From an uncultured Lachnospiraceae bacterium (GTDB lineage Bacteria; Bacillota; Clostridia; Lachnospirales; Lachnospiraceae), in the NCBI GenBank assembly GCA_905233695.1, contig CAJODN010000003.1, positions 1,542 through 65,541 on the forward strand: a stretch of DNA of 64,000 nucleotides. The letters are read 5' to 3'. The stretch's first letter is position 1. The number at the start of each line of letters is the position of its first letter. The notes below the pieces were generated by a model. It saw only the letters and a list, made by a program, of their open reading frames with translations, ran no database searches and was not told where the DNA came from. A program made the position numbers and the translations under genes. Positions 38,613 to 47,820 of the stretch are shown one piece after another.

Positions 38613-40664
38613 ATGAAGAGGCTACAATACAGCGAAGCCTTCAAGCATTATGTAAGGCTTCCGCTATATCTTATACCTATATTTATTGTGGGAGACATAT
38701 TATTATTCGCATTCGATCACGCTCGTATGGGATTTATATTTACCATAATGATCGTGGCATATGCGGTATTTATAATAGCTCTCTATGTATACAATCAGAA
38801 ATCAATCGACCAGTCGCTTATTAACTTCGCGGTAGGATATGCCACCGTGCAGAAGTCTATCTTAGAGAACTTGGACGTGCCCTACGCTCTTACGACGTTG
38901 GACGGTAAGCTTTTCTGGATGAATAAGGCTTTTTGCGATACCACGGGTAGGGATAAGACATATTCTAAGTCAATAACGTCAATTATCCCACAGATTACGA
39001 AAGAGAAGATTGCGGCATTAGAGCTTGGTGAAGCTATCACATTTCCAATACAATATGAGGAAATGTTCTACAAGGTTACGATTCATGCCTACGAAGCCGA
39101 GATTATGAAGGACGGCGATATGATAGGCTTCAAGGAAGGCGAGAACGTAGTGTACGCCGTTATGCTCTATGACGAGACGAAAGAGAAGACACTTGAGATC
39201 AGTTACAGGCAGAGGGAGATGGCGGCAATTCTCGTATACGTAGATAACTACGAAGAAATCGTAGACGCAGTGGATGCCGTGAAGCTCTCAGTTGTTCGAG
39301 CGGTAATTGAGAGAAAGGTATATAAATACTTCCAGAATAAGAAAGCCCTGGTTCGAAGAACCGACAGGGATAAATATGTTGTTGTAACCGACCGTAAGGG
39401 CTTAGAGCTTATGGAGGCTGACAATTTCGCTATCCTAGAGCAGATCAAGACCACATCTGTTGCGAAGGACGTACAGCCCACCTTAAGTATCGGTATAGGA
39501 ATTTCGGCAGAGGATTATAATCAGAATCTGGAATATGCCAAGGCGGCAATTGACGTGGCGCTGGGTCGTGGCGGTTCACAGGCCGTTATTAAGGAAGGCG
39601 ATGAAATATCATACTACGGTGCATATGGTAAGGAGAAAGAGAAGAACACCCGTGTTAAAGCGCGTGTTAAAGCCCAGGCCCTTCGTGAGCTTATGCAGAC
39701 AAGAGACGATATTATTATCATGGGTCATTCCATCTCGGACGTAGATGCCTTTGGTGCTGCAATAGGTATATACTGTGCGGCAAATTCTCTTGGAAAGAAA
39801 GCTCATATCGTACTAAATGATGTTACTAGCTCACTTCGTCCGATTGTAGAGACATTTTCAAAGGAAAAGGGTTATCCCGATGACCTATTCATAGATAGCC
39901 CCAACGCACTTATGATTCAGGATAAGAACACTCTTGTAGTTGTGGTTGATACCAATAGACCGAGCTATACTGAGTGTCCGGAGCTTATATCCCGTAGTGA
40001 GTCTATAGTGGTGTTCGATCATCACCGTAACAGGAAGGATACAATTGAGAATACGCTCCTTTCATATATTGAGCCTTACGCTTCTTCTACCTGTGAAATG
40101 GTAACTGAGATGTTCCCTTACTTCTCTGATAAGCTTGAGCTTACAACGGAAGAAGCGGATGCGTTGTTCGCGGGAATACTTATCGATACCAACAACTTTA
40201 TGACGAAGACGGGGGTAAGGACATTCGAAGCGGCGGCATATCTTAGAAGAAACGGTGCCGAGGTTAGCCGTGTAAGGAAGCTTCTCCGTGAGGATATGGC
40301 TGCTTATAAGGCGAAGGCTGAGATTGTAAGACATGCGTCCGTATATAACAATATGTTCGCAATATCCGTTTACAGCGGTGAAAATGTGGAGAGCCCCACA
40401 ATTGTCGGAGCACAGGCGGCCAATGAGCTTCTTAACATTGTGGGAATCAAGGCGTCCTTCGTGCTTACGGAATACAATAATAAGATATACGTAAGCGCCC
40501 GTTCCATCGATGAGATAAATGTGCAGCAGCTCATGGAAGAGCTGGGCGGAGGCGGTCACCTCAATGTGGCGGGAGCCCAGATTAAGGGTAAGACCACTGA
40601 TGAAGTTAAGGATATGATTATAGAGGTTATTGATAAATTTATAGATAAGGAAAATCTGAGGTAA
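38613..40664 (+). CDS. gdpP: Cyclic-di-AMP phosphodiesterase GdpP-like (TM, PAS, degenerate GGDEF, DHH-DHHA1)
   Basis: MGHSISDVDAFGAAIG, VVFDHHRNR, LGGGGHLNVAGAQI; next to rplI/dnaB. Confidence 0.95.
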   Translation: MKRLQYSEAFKHYVRLPLYLIPIFIVGDILLFAFDHARMGFIFTIMIVAYAVFIIALYVYNQKSIDQSLINFAVGYATVQKSILENLDVPYALTTLDGKLFWMNKAFCDTTGRDKTYSKSITSIIPQITKEKIAALELGEAITFPIQYEEMFYKVTIHAYEAEIMKDGDMIGFKEGENVVYAVMLYDETKEKTLEISYRQREMAAILVYVDNYEEIVDAVDAVKLSVVRAVIERKVYKYFQNKKALVRRTDRDKYVVVTDRKGLELMEADNFAILEQIKTTSVAKDVQPTLSIGIGISAEDYNQNLEYAKAAIDVALGRGGSQAVIKEGDEISYYGAYGKEKEKNTRVKARVKAQALRELMQTRDDIIIMGHSISDVDAFGAAIGIYCAANSLGKKAHIVLNDVTSSLRPIVETFSKEKGYPDDLFIDSPNALMIQDKNTLVVVVDTNRPSYTECPELISRSESIVVFDHHRNRKDTIENTLLSYIEPYASSTCEMVTEMFPYFSDKLELTTEEADALFAGILIDTNNFMTKTGVRTFEAAAYLRRNGAEVSRVRKLLREDMAAYKAKAEIVRHASVYNNMFAISVYSGENVESPTIVGAQAANELLNIVGIKASFVLTEYNNKIYVSARSIDEINVQQLMEELGGGGHLNVAGAQIKGKTTDEVKDMIIEVIDKFIDKENLR

Positions 40665-40667
40665 ATT

Positions 40668-41114
40668 ATGAAAGTTATACTTACACAGGATGTGAAGAAT
40701 CAAGGTAAAAAAGGCGACGTTATCGAGGTGAGCGACGGATATGCCCGTAATATGATAATTAAGAAGAAGCTTGGCGTTGAGGCTACACCCAAGGCGCTTA
40801 ACGATCTTAAGCTTCGGAAGAAAAATGACGAGAAGGTTATGGCAGAGAACTTGGCACAAGCCAAGGAGTTTGCGAACGAAATTGCTGGATGGACAATAGA
40901 AGTTCGGATTAAAACCGGAGAAGGCGGAAGAGCATTCGGTTCCGTTTCTTCTAAGGAAATAGCCGAGGCTGCCAAGACTCAATATGGTAAGGACATCGAT
41001 AAGAAGAAGATTGTACTCGAGGAGCCCATTAAGAATCTGGGAACATACGAGGTTAAGATTAAGCTTCATCCGGAAGTTACTGCAACAATGAAGGTTCACG
41101 TGTCGGAGAAATAG
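40668..41114 (+). CDS. rplI: 50S ribosomal protein L9
   Basis: MKVILTQDVKNQGKKGDVIEVSDGYARNMII. Confidence 0.98.
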   Translation: MKVILTQDVKNQGKKGDVIEVSDGYARNMIIKKKLGVEATPKALNDLKLRKKNDEKVMAENLAQAKEFANEIAGWTIEVRIKTGEGGRAFGSVSSKEIAEAAKTQYGKDIDKKKIVLEEPIKNLGTYEVKIKLHPEVTATMKVHVSEK

Positions 41115-41117
41115 ATT

Positions 41118-42461
41118 ATGGATGATATTCAGGAAAATGCTGTAAGCAGGGCGATGCCGAGAAGCGATGAATCGGAGCTTGCGGTTATCGGCTCTATGAT
41201 TCTTAATAAGGATGCGGTTGAGCAGGCCTCTGAAATTATTACGGAGGATGACTTCTATAATAAGCAATATGCTCATATGTTCCGTGCAATGGTGGATATG
41301 TATAATGAGGGCGAGGAAATCGATGAGGTAACCCTTCAGAATAAGCTTACGAGTACCGATCTTCCGCCCAGCGTTACATCAAGAGAACATATTCTCGACA
41401 TTATGGATGCCACCCCCACATCAATTAAGGTTAAGGACTATGCGACTATCGTTAGGGATAAGTCGCTTCTTCGTCGTATAATCAAAGTTAATCAGGATAT
41501 AGAGAATGATTGCTATTCCGGCAGGGATGATGTTGAGACTATATTAGAGAAGACGGAGAAGGAAGTATTCTCTCTTATTAAGGATAGAAGCGTGGACGAC
41601 TACGTTGACATTTCCACGGTGGTATTCAACGCACTTCAGAGAATAGAAGCGGCGAGTAAGAAGAAGGGGCCGGTTACCGGTGTTGCTACAGGGTTTTCAG
41701 ACCTTGACTATCAGACGGCCGGGTTGCAGCCATCGGATCTTGTCCTTATTGCGGCAAGACCGTCAATGGGTAAGACCGCATTTGCCCTTAATATTGCACA
41801 GTATACCGCCATCCGTAATAACTTGCCGACTGTTATCTTCTCACTGGAAATGTCAAAGGAGCAGCTAGTCAATAGATTCCTCTCCCTAGAGACCGGAATC
41901 AACGCACAGAAGTTGCGTACGGGAGACCTAACAGAAGACGAATGGATGATTCTGGCCGAAGCATCGTCCAATATCGGCTCAAGCGGGCTTATTATTGACG
42001 ATACCTCAAGCATTTCCATTAATAATCTTAAGAGTAAATGCAGGAAATATAAGCTTGATAAGAATATAGGACTTATAATAATTGACTATTTGCAGCTTAT
42101 GGAGACAGGCGGAAGAGTTGAGTCTCATCAGCTTGCAATTGCCGAGATATCAAGGTCTCTTAAGGCGCTCGCAAGAGAACTTAACGTACCTGTTGTGGCC
42201 CTGTCTCAGTTATCGCGTAACGTTGAGAAACGTGATGACAAGAGACCGATGCTATCGGATCTTCGTGATTCCGGAGCAATTGAGCAGGATGCCGATGTTG
42301 TAATGTTTATCTATAGGGATGATTATTACAATAAGGATACGGAGAAGAAGAATATATCTGAGATAAATGTGGCTAAGCAGAGAAACGGCCCGGTGGGAAC
42401 AGTGGAGCTTGCCTGGATTCCTGAACTAACTAAATTTGCGAATAAAGAGAGAGAGCACTAA
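41118..42461 (+). CDS. dnaB: Replicative DNA helicase
   Basis: LIAARPSMGKTAFALNIAQ, VFSLEMSKEQL, LSQLSRNVEKR. Confidence 0.98.
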   Translation: MDDIQENAVSRAMPRSDESELAVIGSMILNKDAVEQASEIITEDDFYNKQYAHMFRAMVDMYNEGEEIDEVTLQNKLTSTDLPPSVTSREHILDIMDATPTSIKVKDYATIVRDKSLLRRIIKVNQDIENDCYSGRDDVETILEKTEKEVFSLIKDRSVDDYVDISTVVFNALQRIEAASKKKGPVTGVATGFSDLDYQTAGLQPSDLVLIAARPSMGKTAFALNIAQYTAIRNNLPTVIFSLEMSKEQLVNRFLSLETGINAQKLRTGDLTEDEWMILAEASSNIGSSGLIIDDTSSISINNLKSKCRKYKLDKNIGLIIIDYLQLMETGGRVESHQLAIAEISRSLKALARELNVPVVALSQLSRNVEKRDDKRPMLSDLRDSGAIEQDADVVMFIYRDDYYNKDTEKKNISEINVAKQRNGPVGTVELAWIPELTKFANKEREH

Positions 42462-42489
42462 AAATTCCCGGCATTTCTGCCGGGAATTT
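42462..42489. terminator. Terminator between dnaB and the DUF1858-like gene
   Basis: AAATTCCCGGCatttctGCCGGGAATTT. Confidence 0.85.
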
Positions 42490-42496
42490 GTCGTCA

Positions 42497-42706
42497 TTAT
42501 GAAGCCTGGCTGGCCAAGTAATTGTTTATGTCATCTACCAATCCATCAGGGTCGATGCCGTGTACTGCGGCAGCCTCTTCTATAGTCTCCATCTGGCTTG
42601 CGGGACAACCCAGACAATGCATTCCGATATTCATAAGAATCGGTGCAACATTTTCATCTATCTGAAGAAGTTCTCCAATCATTGTGTTCTTATCTACCTT
42701 AGCCAT
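42497..42706 (-). CDS. DUF1858-like small protein
   Basis: IGELLQIDENVAPILMNIGMHCLGCPASQMETIEEAAAVHG. Confidence 0.9.
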   Translation of the reverse strand: MAKVDKNTMIGELLQIDENVAPILMNIGMHCLGCPASQMETIEEAAAVHGIDPDGLVDDINNYLASQAS

Positions 42707-42875
42707 TATAATTCCTCCTTACCTATTAAATTGTAGCATCATTTATTATAATCGTTTTTTGTACTAATTTCAATACAAAACCGCAACTCTTTCGAAACTA
42801 TATTGTAAAAAGGAATATACTACGATAGAATGAAATTACAAATGGGTATATATTAAACTAAGGAGGAATTTTATT

Positions 42876-43046
42876 ATGGCATACGTTATTACTGATGAAT
42901 GTGTATCATGCGGAACTTGTGCACCTGAGTGCCCTGTTGAGGCTATCTCTGAAGGCGACGCTCATTACGAAATCTCTGCAGATGCTTGCATCGAGTGTGG
43001 AACATGCGCAGGTGCTTGCCCTACAGGAGCTATCCAGGCACCATAA
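42876..43046 (+). CDS. 2[4Fe-4S] ferredoxin
   Basis: MAYVITDECVSCGTCAPECPVEAISEGDAHYEISADACIECGTCAGACPTGAIQAP; 56 aa, absent from ORF track. Confidence 0.98.
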   Translation: MAYVITDECVSCGTCAPECPVEAISEGDAHYEISADACIECGTCAGACPTGAIQAP

Positions 43047-43069
43047 CATGATATTTAATTAAGTAAGGA

Positions 43070-43098
43070 AAGCATTGGCCAATGGTCAATGCTTTTTT
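43070..43098 (+). terminator. Terminator after ferredoxin
   Basis: AAAGCATTGgccaatggtCAATGCTTTTTT. Confidence 0.85.
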
Positions 43099-43189
43099 GT
43101 GCAAAAAAATACATTTCCCATTGAAAAATGAATCAGTCTGTGGTAAATTAATTAAAGGCTTTAATTAATTATTATGAAGAGGGATTAAA

Positions 43190-44617
43190 ATGAGTATGAA
43201 AAAAAGAATAATCAACTTGATTGTGGGATTCGCGCTTTATCTTGCCATCGCTTACGGACTTGGTCTTACAGGTGTAATCGATCCGACCGCCGCTAAAGGT
43301 ATCGGTGTAGCAGTATGGATGATATATTGGTGGGTTACAAGACCTGTTGATATAACGGTGACGGCACTTCTTCCCGCGGCAATTAATGCGGTATTCTCCA
43401 TTGTTCCAATGGAAGATATTATAAGCCAGTATTCTTCAAGCAGTATTATTCTTATATTCGGATCTTGCCTTCTTACTGCGCCCTGGGCATCAATCGGTCT
43501 TGATAAGAGGATTTCACTTAAGGCCCTTTCATTAATCGGACCTTCCATGAAGTCCCAGATAGCTGTATGGCTCTTGGCTGCAATAGTTCTTTCCAATATG
43601 ATGCCGAACGTTGTGGTTGTAGCGATATTTACACCTATTGCCGTTGCAATGCTCAAGGCAGCAGGCTATGAAGATATTAAGAAATGCGAGCCCGCCGTTC
43701 CCATTCTCTGCGCAATAGCCTGGGGAGCACAGCTTGGCGGTGCGGGAACACCTCTCGGCGGTGCCATGAATATTACAGCCATTGATTTTATTGAGAAGTA
43801 CACAGGACAAGAATTCATGTATGTCGACTGGATTATAAGGATGCTCCCTTATACCATAGTTGCAGCAATTGTTGTCCTTCTTATGATGATATTTAAGAAG
43901 AGAAAAGTTGATAGATTAGAGGGAACAAAAGAGTATTTTAAAGAGGCTTATGCAGAGCTCGGTCCCATGAAGAGAGAAGAGAAGATAAGTCTTGTGCTCT
44001 TCGTAATAGCTATGCTTGGTTCATTCCTTCGTCCGCTCTATGCAGACCTTATTCCGGGTCTTGTTCCGGCATATCTATTCTTAATAACGGGACTTATCAA
44101 CTTCATTATAATTGCGGCTGATAAAAAGACTATGCTTCTTGAATGGGATAAGGCTCAGAAAGAAGTTATGTGGGGAATGTTACTCCTCTTCGCAGGCGGA
44201 CTTGCCTTAGGTCAGATTCTTACGGGATCGGGAGCTAACGATGTAATAGCTGAAGTTATATCTAAGATGAACTTAACCGGAGGTCTCGGAACAATAGCGA
44301 TATTTGCTGTATTTGCATGTATTATCTCTGAGATGACCAATTCCACAGTGTCGGCTGCCGTTACGATACCGATTGTAATCGGCGTTACGACGAAGATAGG
44401 TCTTAATCCGATACCATATATATTCACGACGGCAATGGCGATGAACTACGAGTCGCTACTACCGGTAAGTGTAAGAGCTATTACTGTAAGTCACGGAATA
44501 GAACCTAATAAGATGCTGAAGTCAGGTTTCCCCATAACTGTAGTACGTATGCTGGTAGCAATTGCAGCAGGTTATATTATGCTTCTTGTATGGCCGGGAT
44601 TTGGGGAGTTGACCTAG
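43190..44617 (+). CDS. SLC13/DASS family anion transporter
   Basis: Polytopic; MTNSTVSAAVTIPI and MNYESLLPVSVRAI. Confidence 0.88.
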   Translation: MSMKKRIINLIVGFALYLAIAYGLGLTGVIDPTAAKGIGVAVWMIYWWVTRPVDITVTALLPAAINAVFSIVPMEDIISQYSSSSIILIFGSCLLTAPWASIGLDKRISLKALSLIGPSMKSQIAVWLLAAIVLSNMMPNVVVVAIFTPIAVAMLKAAGYEDIKKCEPAVPILCAIAWGAQLGGAGTPLGGAMNITAIDFIEKYTGQEFMYVDWIIRMLPYTIVAAIVVLLMMIFKKRKVDRLEGTKEYFKEAYAELGPMKREEKISLVLFVIAMLGSFLRPLYADLIPGLVPAYLFLITGLINFIIIAADKKTMLLEWDKAQKEVMWGMLLLFAGGLALGQILTGSGANDVIAEVISKMNLTGGLGTIAIFAVFACIISEMTNSTVSAAVTIPIVIGVTTKIGLNPIPYIFTTAMAMNYESLLPVSVRAITVSHGIEPNKMLKSGFPITVVRMLVAIAAGYIMLLVWPGFGELT

Positions 44618-44659
44618 TCGGGGCTCATGTTACAGAGCCACGATCAGAGTCTAACGTAT

Positions 44660-45439
44660 CTACAATTTCTGAAGTGTCTCTATGGCATTTCCCAGAATAA
44701 CAGAAGAATAGTGCTCAGTAAAATACGCATCACTTCCGATAGACAGATTCTGCTGCTCACTATACTCAGATATTATATTACACACCTTGTTGAACTCTTC
44801 CGGCGTGTGACTTGACTTACTGCAGACAAGATAATACTTGCCGTTATGCTTATTCTTGTAGAGCGCATTCTCTCCGTGGTAGAAGTCACCCAGCACATTT
44901 GCCAGGTTAATAACATCATCGAGAGAATCGAATACGAATAGCTTCGTAACATCAATGGGAATCTCCAGCTCGGTGTTCTGACCGCCGGCCTTCTTAAGAG
45001 TCTCCGTTACTTCCTTAGCCTTCTTGAATAGGTCGATAATGTCACTGGCAGACGTACGACGCTTCTCTTCGATATCCTCGAATTCGTAGTCGTCCGTATC
45101 GTAATCATAGTCGTACATATCGTCGTATTCGCCGTCTTCGTACTCTCCGTTATCCTCTGTAAAATGTGAAAATCTAGTATCCAGTTCCTCGGGATACTCA
45201 ATCTTCGTAACGATAAGCACAATACTATCGTCAGAGAGAGGGACAGCCTCTATCATAAGCGGAATATTTTCAGCTTCAAAACCGTATTTATATGATGCCC
45301 ACTTTAACATTTCACGAAAGAGAGACTTTGCCTTGTCGGTACCGTATGCAAGCTCGGTAAGATTAATGTGGCGAAGCTCAAGATCTTCCTTAGTTAACGT
45401 GCATCTGATTTGATTGTCGTTAATCTTTTCTATCTTCAT
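44660..45439 (-). CDS. mecA: Adaptor protein MecA
   Basis: MKIEKINDNQIRCTLTKEDLELRHINLTELAYGT; C-terminal MecA domain. Confidence 0.93.
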   Translation of the reverse strand: MKIEKINDNQIRCTLTKEDLELRHINLTELAYGTDKAKSLFREMLKWASYKYGFEAENIPLMIEAVPLSDDSIVLIVTKIEYPEELDTRFSHFTEDNGEYEDGEYDDMYDYDYDTDDYEFEDIEEKRRTSASDIIDLFKKAKEVTETLKKAGGQNTELEIPIDVTKLFVFDSLDDVINLANVLGDFYHGENALYKNKHNGKYYLVCSKSSHTPEEFNKVCNIISEYSEQQNLSIGSDAYFTEHYSSVILGNAIETLQKL

Positions 45440-45585
45440 AAAAACACCCTAATTATTCTTTCCCCTACTATAATTATACGGGTAAAATTATATCATGTAA
45501 ACAATAAAATAATTAACATTTTCTTAACTTTATTAACGAATTATTAACACTTTCTTAAATTTTTATTAAATTTTCGCCCGATGTA

Positions 45586-45614
45586 TTGCATGTCGAATTA
45601 AACTTTGGTATAAG
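45586..45614 (+). promoter_or_regulatory. Candidate promoter of the kinase-like gene
   Basis: TTGCAT-17 nt-TATAAG. Confidence 0.5.
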
Positions 45615-45624
45615 AATAATTGAG

Positions 45625-46926
45625 ATGCTTCTTTCGAAAGAAGGAGGCGATAGAATTAACATTTCACAGAAATTGTCTGACAAGTATGATGAGATTAAGG
45701 TAATATATGAATCGGCAGCCAGTCTCGTAATACTTGTAAGGCTAAAGAGTCTTAGGCACGAACGAATTATCAAGAGAATTGCAAAAAGTTCGGATAAAGG
45801 TCGTGACAATTCTTTAAAAGAGGCTGACATCCTCTTGAATCTGAGACATCCCAACATACCTATACTCTACGATCTTGAAGAAGATGAAGATTACTTCTAT
45901 CTGGTAGAGGAATATATTGTCGGAGAGTCTATGGCAGATTATTTATATCTGCATCAAAGCATTTCCCATAGAGAGCTTATACGGATAGCGACGGAATTAT
46001 ATAACGTACTGGAGTACCTCCATAACTTCGAGACACCGATCTGCTATCAGGATATGAAGCTCGAGCATATCTATTTATCGAAGGGGCGAATAGTCCTTAT
46101 CGATTACGGTATTGCAACTTATCTTAGGGATAAAGAAAGTCCTATGTACGGAACACTTTCATATGTATCGGAGGCGCAGCTCCAGGGTAAATGTGACGTG
46201 TCAAATGACATTATAAGTACCAAGGTAGCGCTTAAGAAAATATATGAAAGCTCTAAGGAGAAGCGCAGCCTTCCGATAGAACGTCTGTTAAAGTGTGATG
46301 TTAACGGCACGGCTACGGAAGAAAAGCTAAGGTGGCTTTTCCTTTTGGCAGACGAAAATAAGGAAAAGAAGCATCTCGATGTGAATATAGCGGTTGTAGG
46401 AAATGATAAGGGGATAGGCGTAAGTCACATTGCCATAGCTATTAATTGTTATCTTAACAATAAGGGTATTGAAAGCTTTTATATTGATGAAAGTGCAGGC
46501 GATGTAATTGAGAAACTGTCGGCAAGAGACAGAAGCCTTAATGAGAAGGATAATATTATATACCACGATTGTTTTAAGGGGCTTCGCCGAAGCGGCGAAG
46601 CTTTAGAAGAAAAAATCCCTCCGACCGGGCTTATGGTCATAGACTGCGGTACGTGTATCGATAAAGCGAAGAGAAGCGACATTATAATATATGTCGTATC
46701 ATCAAGGCTCTATAAGAGTAACGAAATTGATGATGTAGCCTTCGAGAAAAGAACATGTGTCATAGTTAACCCCAGGTCTGTGTGGACAGGAGTAGAGATT
46801 GCCAAGATGCTTTCGAAGAAAGTTTACTCATTTCCCATAGATGAAGATCCGTTTGCTATAACCCAAGTCAAAAACCAGGTGTTAGATAGAATTATTAGTA
46901 AGATTATACCAAATAGTTCGGATTGA
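45625..46926 (+). CDS. Protein kinase-like domain fused to a degenerate ParA/MinD-like domain (start uncertain)
   Basis: EADILLNLRHPNIPILYDL, CYQDMKLEHIYL...LIDYGIA; then VAVVGNDKGIGVSHIAIAINCYL. Confidence 0.8.
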   Translation: MLLSKEGGDRINISQKLSDKYDEIKVIYESAASLVILVRLKSLRHERIIKRIAKSSDKGRDNSLKEADILLNLRHPNIPILYDLEEDEDYFYLVEEYIVGESMADYLYLHQSISHRELIRIATELYNVLEYLHNFETPICYQDMKLEHIYLSKGRIVLIDYGIATYLRDKESPMYGTLSYVSEAQLQGKCDVSNDIISTKVALKKIYESSKEKRSLPIERLLKCDVNGTATEEKLRWLFLLADENKEKKHLDVNIAVVGNDKGIGVSHIAIAINCYLNNKGIESFYIDESAGDVIEKLSARDRSLNEKDNIIYHDCFKGLRRSGEALEEKIPPTGLMVIDCGTCIDKAKRSDIIIYVVSSRLYKSNEIDDVAFEKRTCVIVNPRSVWTGVEIAKMLSKKVYSFPIDEDPFAITQVKNQVLDRIISKIIPNSSD

Positions 46927-46938
46927 CGGGAGAAAAAA

Positions 46939-47553
46939 GTGAGAGAACAATTTAAGATCAGAAGAAAGACACAGATTGCAATATACGGAACGGGAAGTAC
47001 AAGACTTGCAATTGCATTTGCTAATTACTTCGCAAGCTATCTTAAGAAAAAGGTGGCGCTGGGCGAAGTGGGTGAAGGCAATCTATCCGATATGTCAAAA
47101 GAAGATGTAAAAAGTAAGCTTACCGTATCCGAAGATAAGTCCCTCGTTGGCTTCAGGCGGATGAAGGTTGATTATTATCCCTATATTAATGAGGAGTCGG
47201 TTAAGGTCTTAGAAAGTGAACCCTACGACGTTATTATCTGGGATTACAAGAATATAAGCCATGGTTATATGAGTAGCTTCAAGCAATGCGACAGGAGACT
47301 TTTTCTATGTAATATTGCAAAATACAATAGGCGTTCCTTTTGTAGGATTAAATATGTATTTGAGAATGACATAGTGAATGTGGAAGTTTACAGTTATTTA
47401 CTTAATAAAAAGGACAAAAAGTGGTACAGAAATACCATGGGAAGGTCTAAGGTTCTTTCTGATGTCAGGGAGCTTCGCTTAATAGAGGATCCCGACAAGT
47501 TAACACACAGTGACATTATATTTCTAAGTAATCTGGCTGCCGCAAATTTTTGA
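46939..47553 (+). CDS. Uncharacterised degenerate ParA-like protein
   Basis: QIAIYGTGSTRLAIAFANYFASYLKKKVALGEVGEGN; operonic with the kinase-like gene. Confidence 0.6.
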   Translation: MREQFKIRRKTQIAIYGTGSTRLAIAFANYFASYLKKKVALGEVGEGNLSDMSKEDVKSKLTVSEDKSLVGFRRMKVDYYPYINEESVKVLESEPYDVIIWDYKNISHGYMSSFKQCDRRLFLCNIAKYNRRSFCRIKYVFENDIVNVEVYSYLLNKKDKKWYRNTMGRSKVLSDVRELRLIEDPDKLTHSDIIFLSNLAAANF

Positions 47554-47569
47554 AAGGAGGAGCGAAATC

Positions 47570-47635
47570 AACGCAGGCGTCGGGTGAACCCGACATAGAA
47601 TAATCGGAAGATTCTTTTGTCTGCATGCCTGCGTT
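47570..47635. repeat. Branched inverted-repeat element
   Basis: AACGCAGGC/GCCTGCGTT enclosing GTCGGGTgaACCCGAC and AGAAT...ATTCT. Confidence 0.75.
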
Positions 47636-47685
47636 TTAAAAAACTGATAATACTACGGAATTCAATTGAAATAAGATATTAAGAA

Positions 47686-47720
47686 GTGCCACCGGGAAGA
47701 CTTTTCCCGGTGGTCTTTTT
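47686..47720 (+). terminator. Terminator
   Basis: GCCACCGGGAAgacTTTTCCCGGTGGTCTTTTT. Confidence 0.85.
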
Positions 47721-47820
47721 GTGTTAATATACTAGGGATTGAAGTAATACTTTGATACTGCTTGCAGTAGCAAAGTATTACTTGAAGACCTTAAAAACAA
47801 TATATCTAACGGGGACATCT

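Noticed and set aside
40062-41276. 404-aa minus-strand ORF opposite gdpP, rplI and dnaB
   Set aside because: Antisense to three clearly conserved genes; cysteine/histidine/leucine-rich translation without recognisable family features; typical of codon-biased antisense frames.
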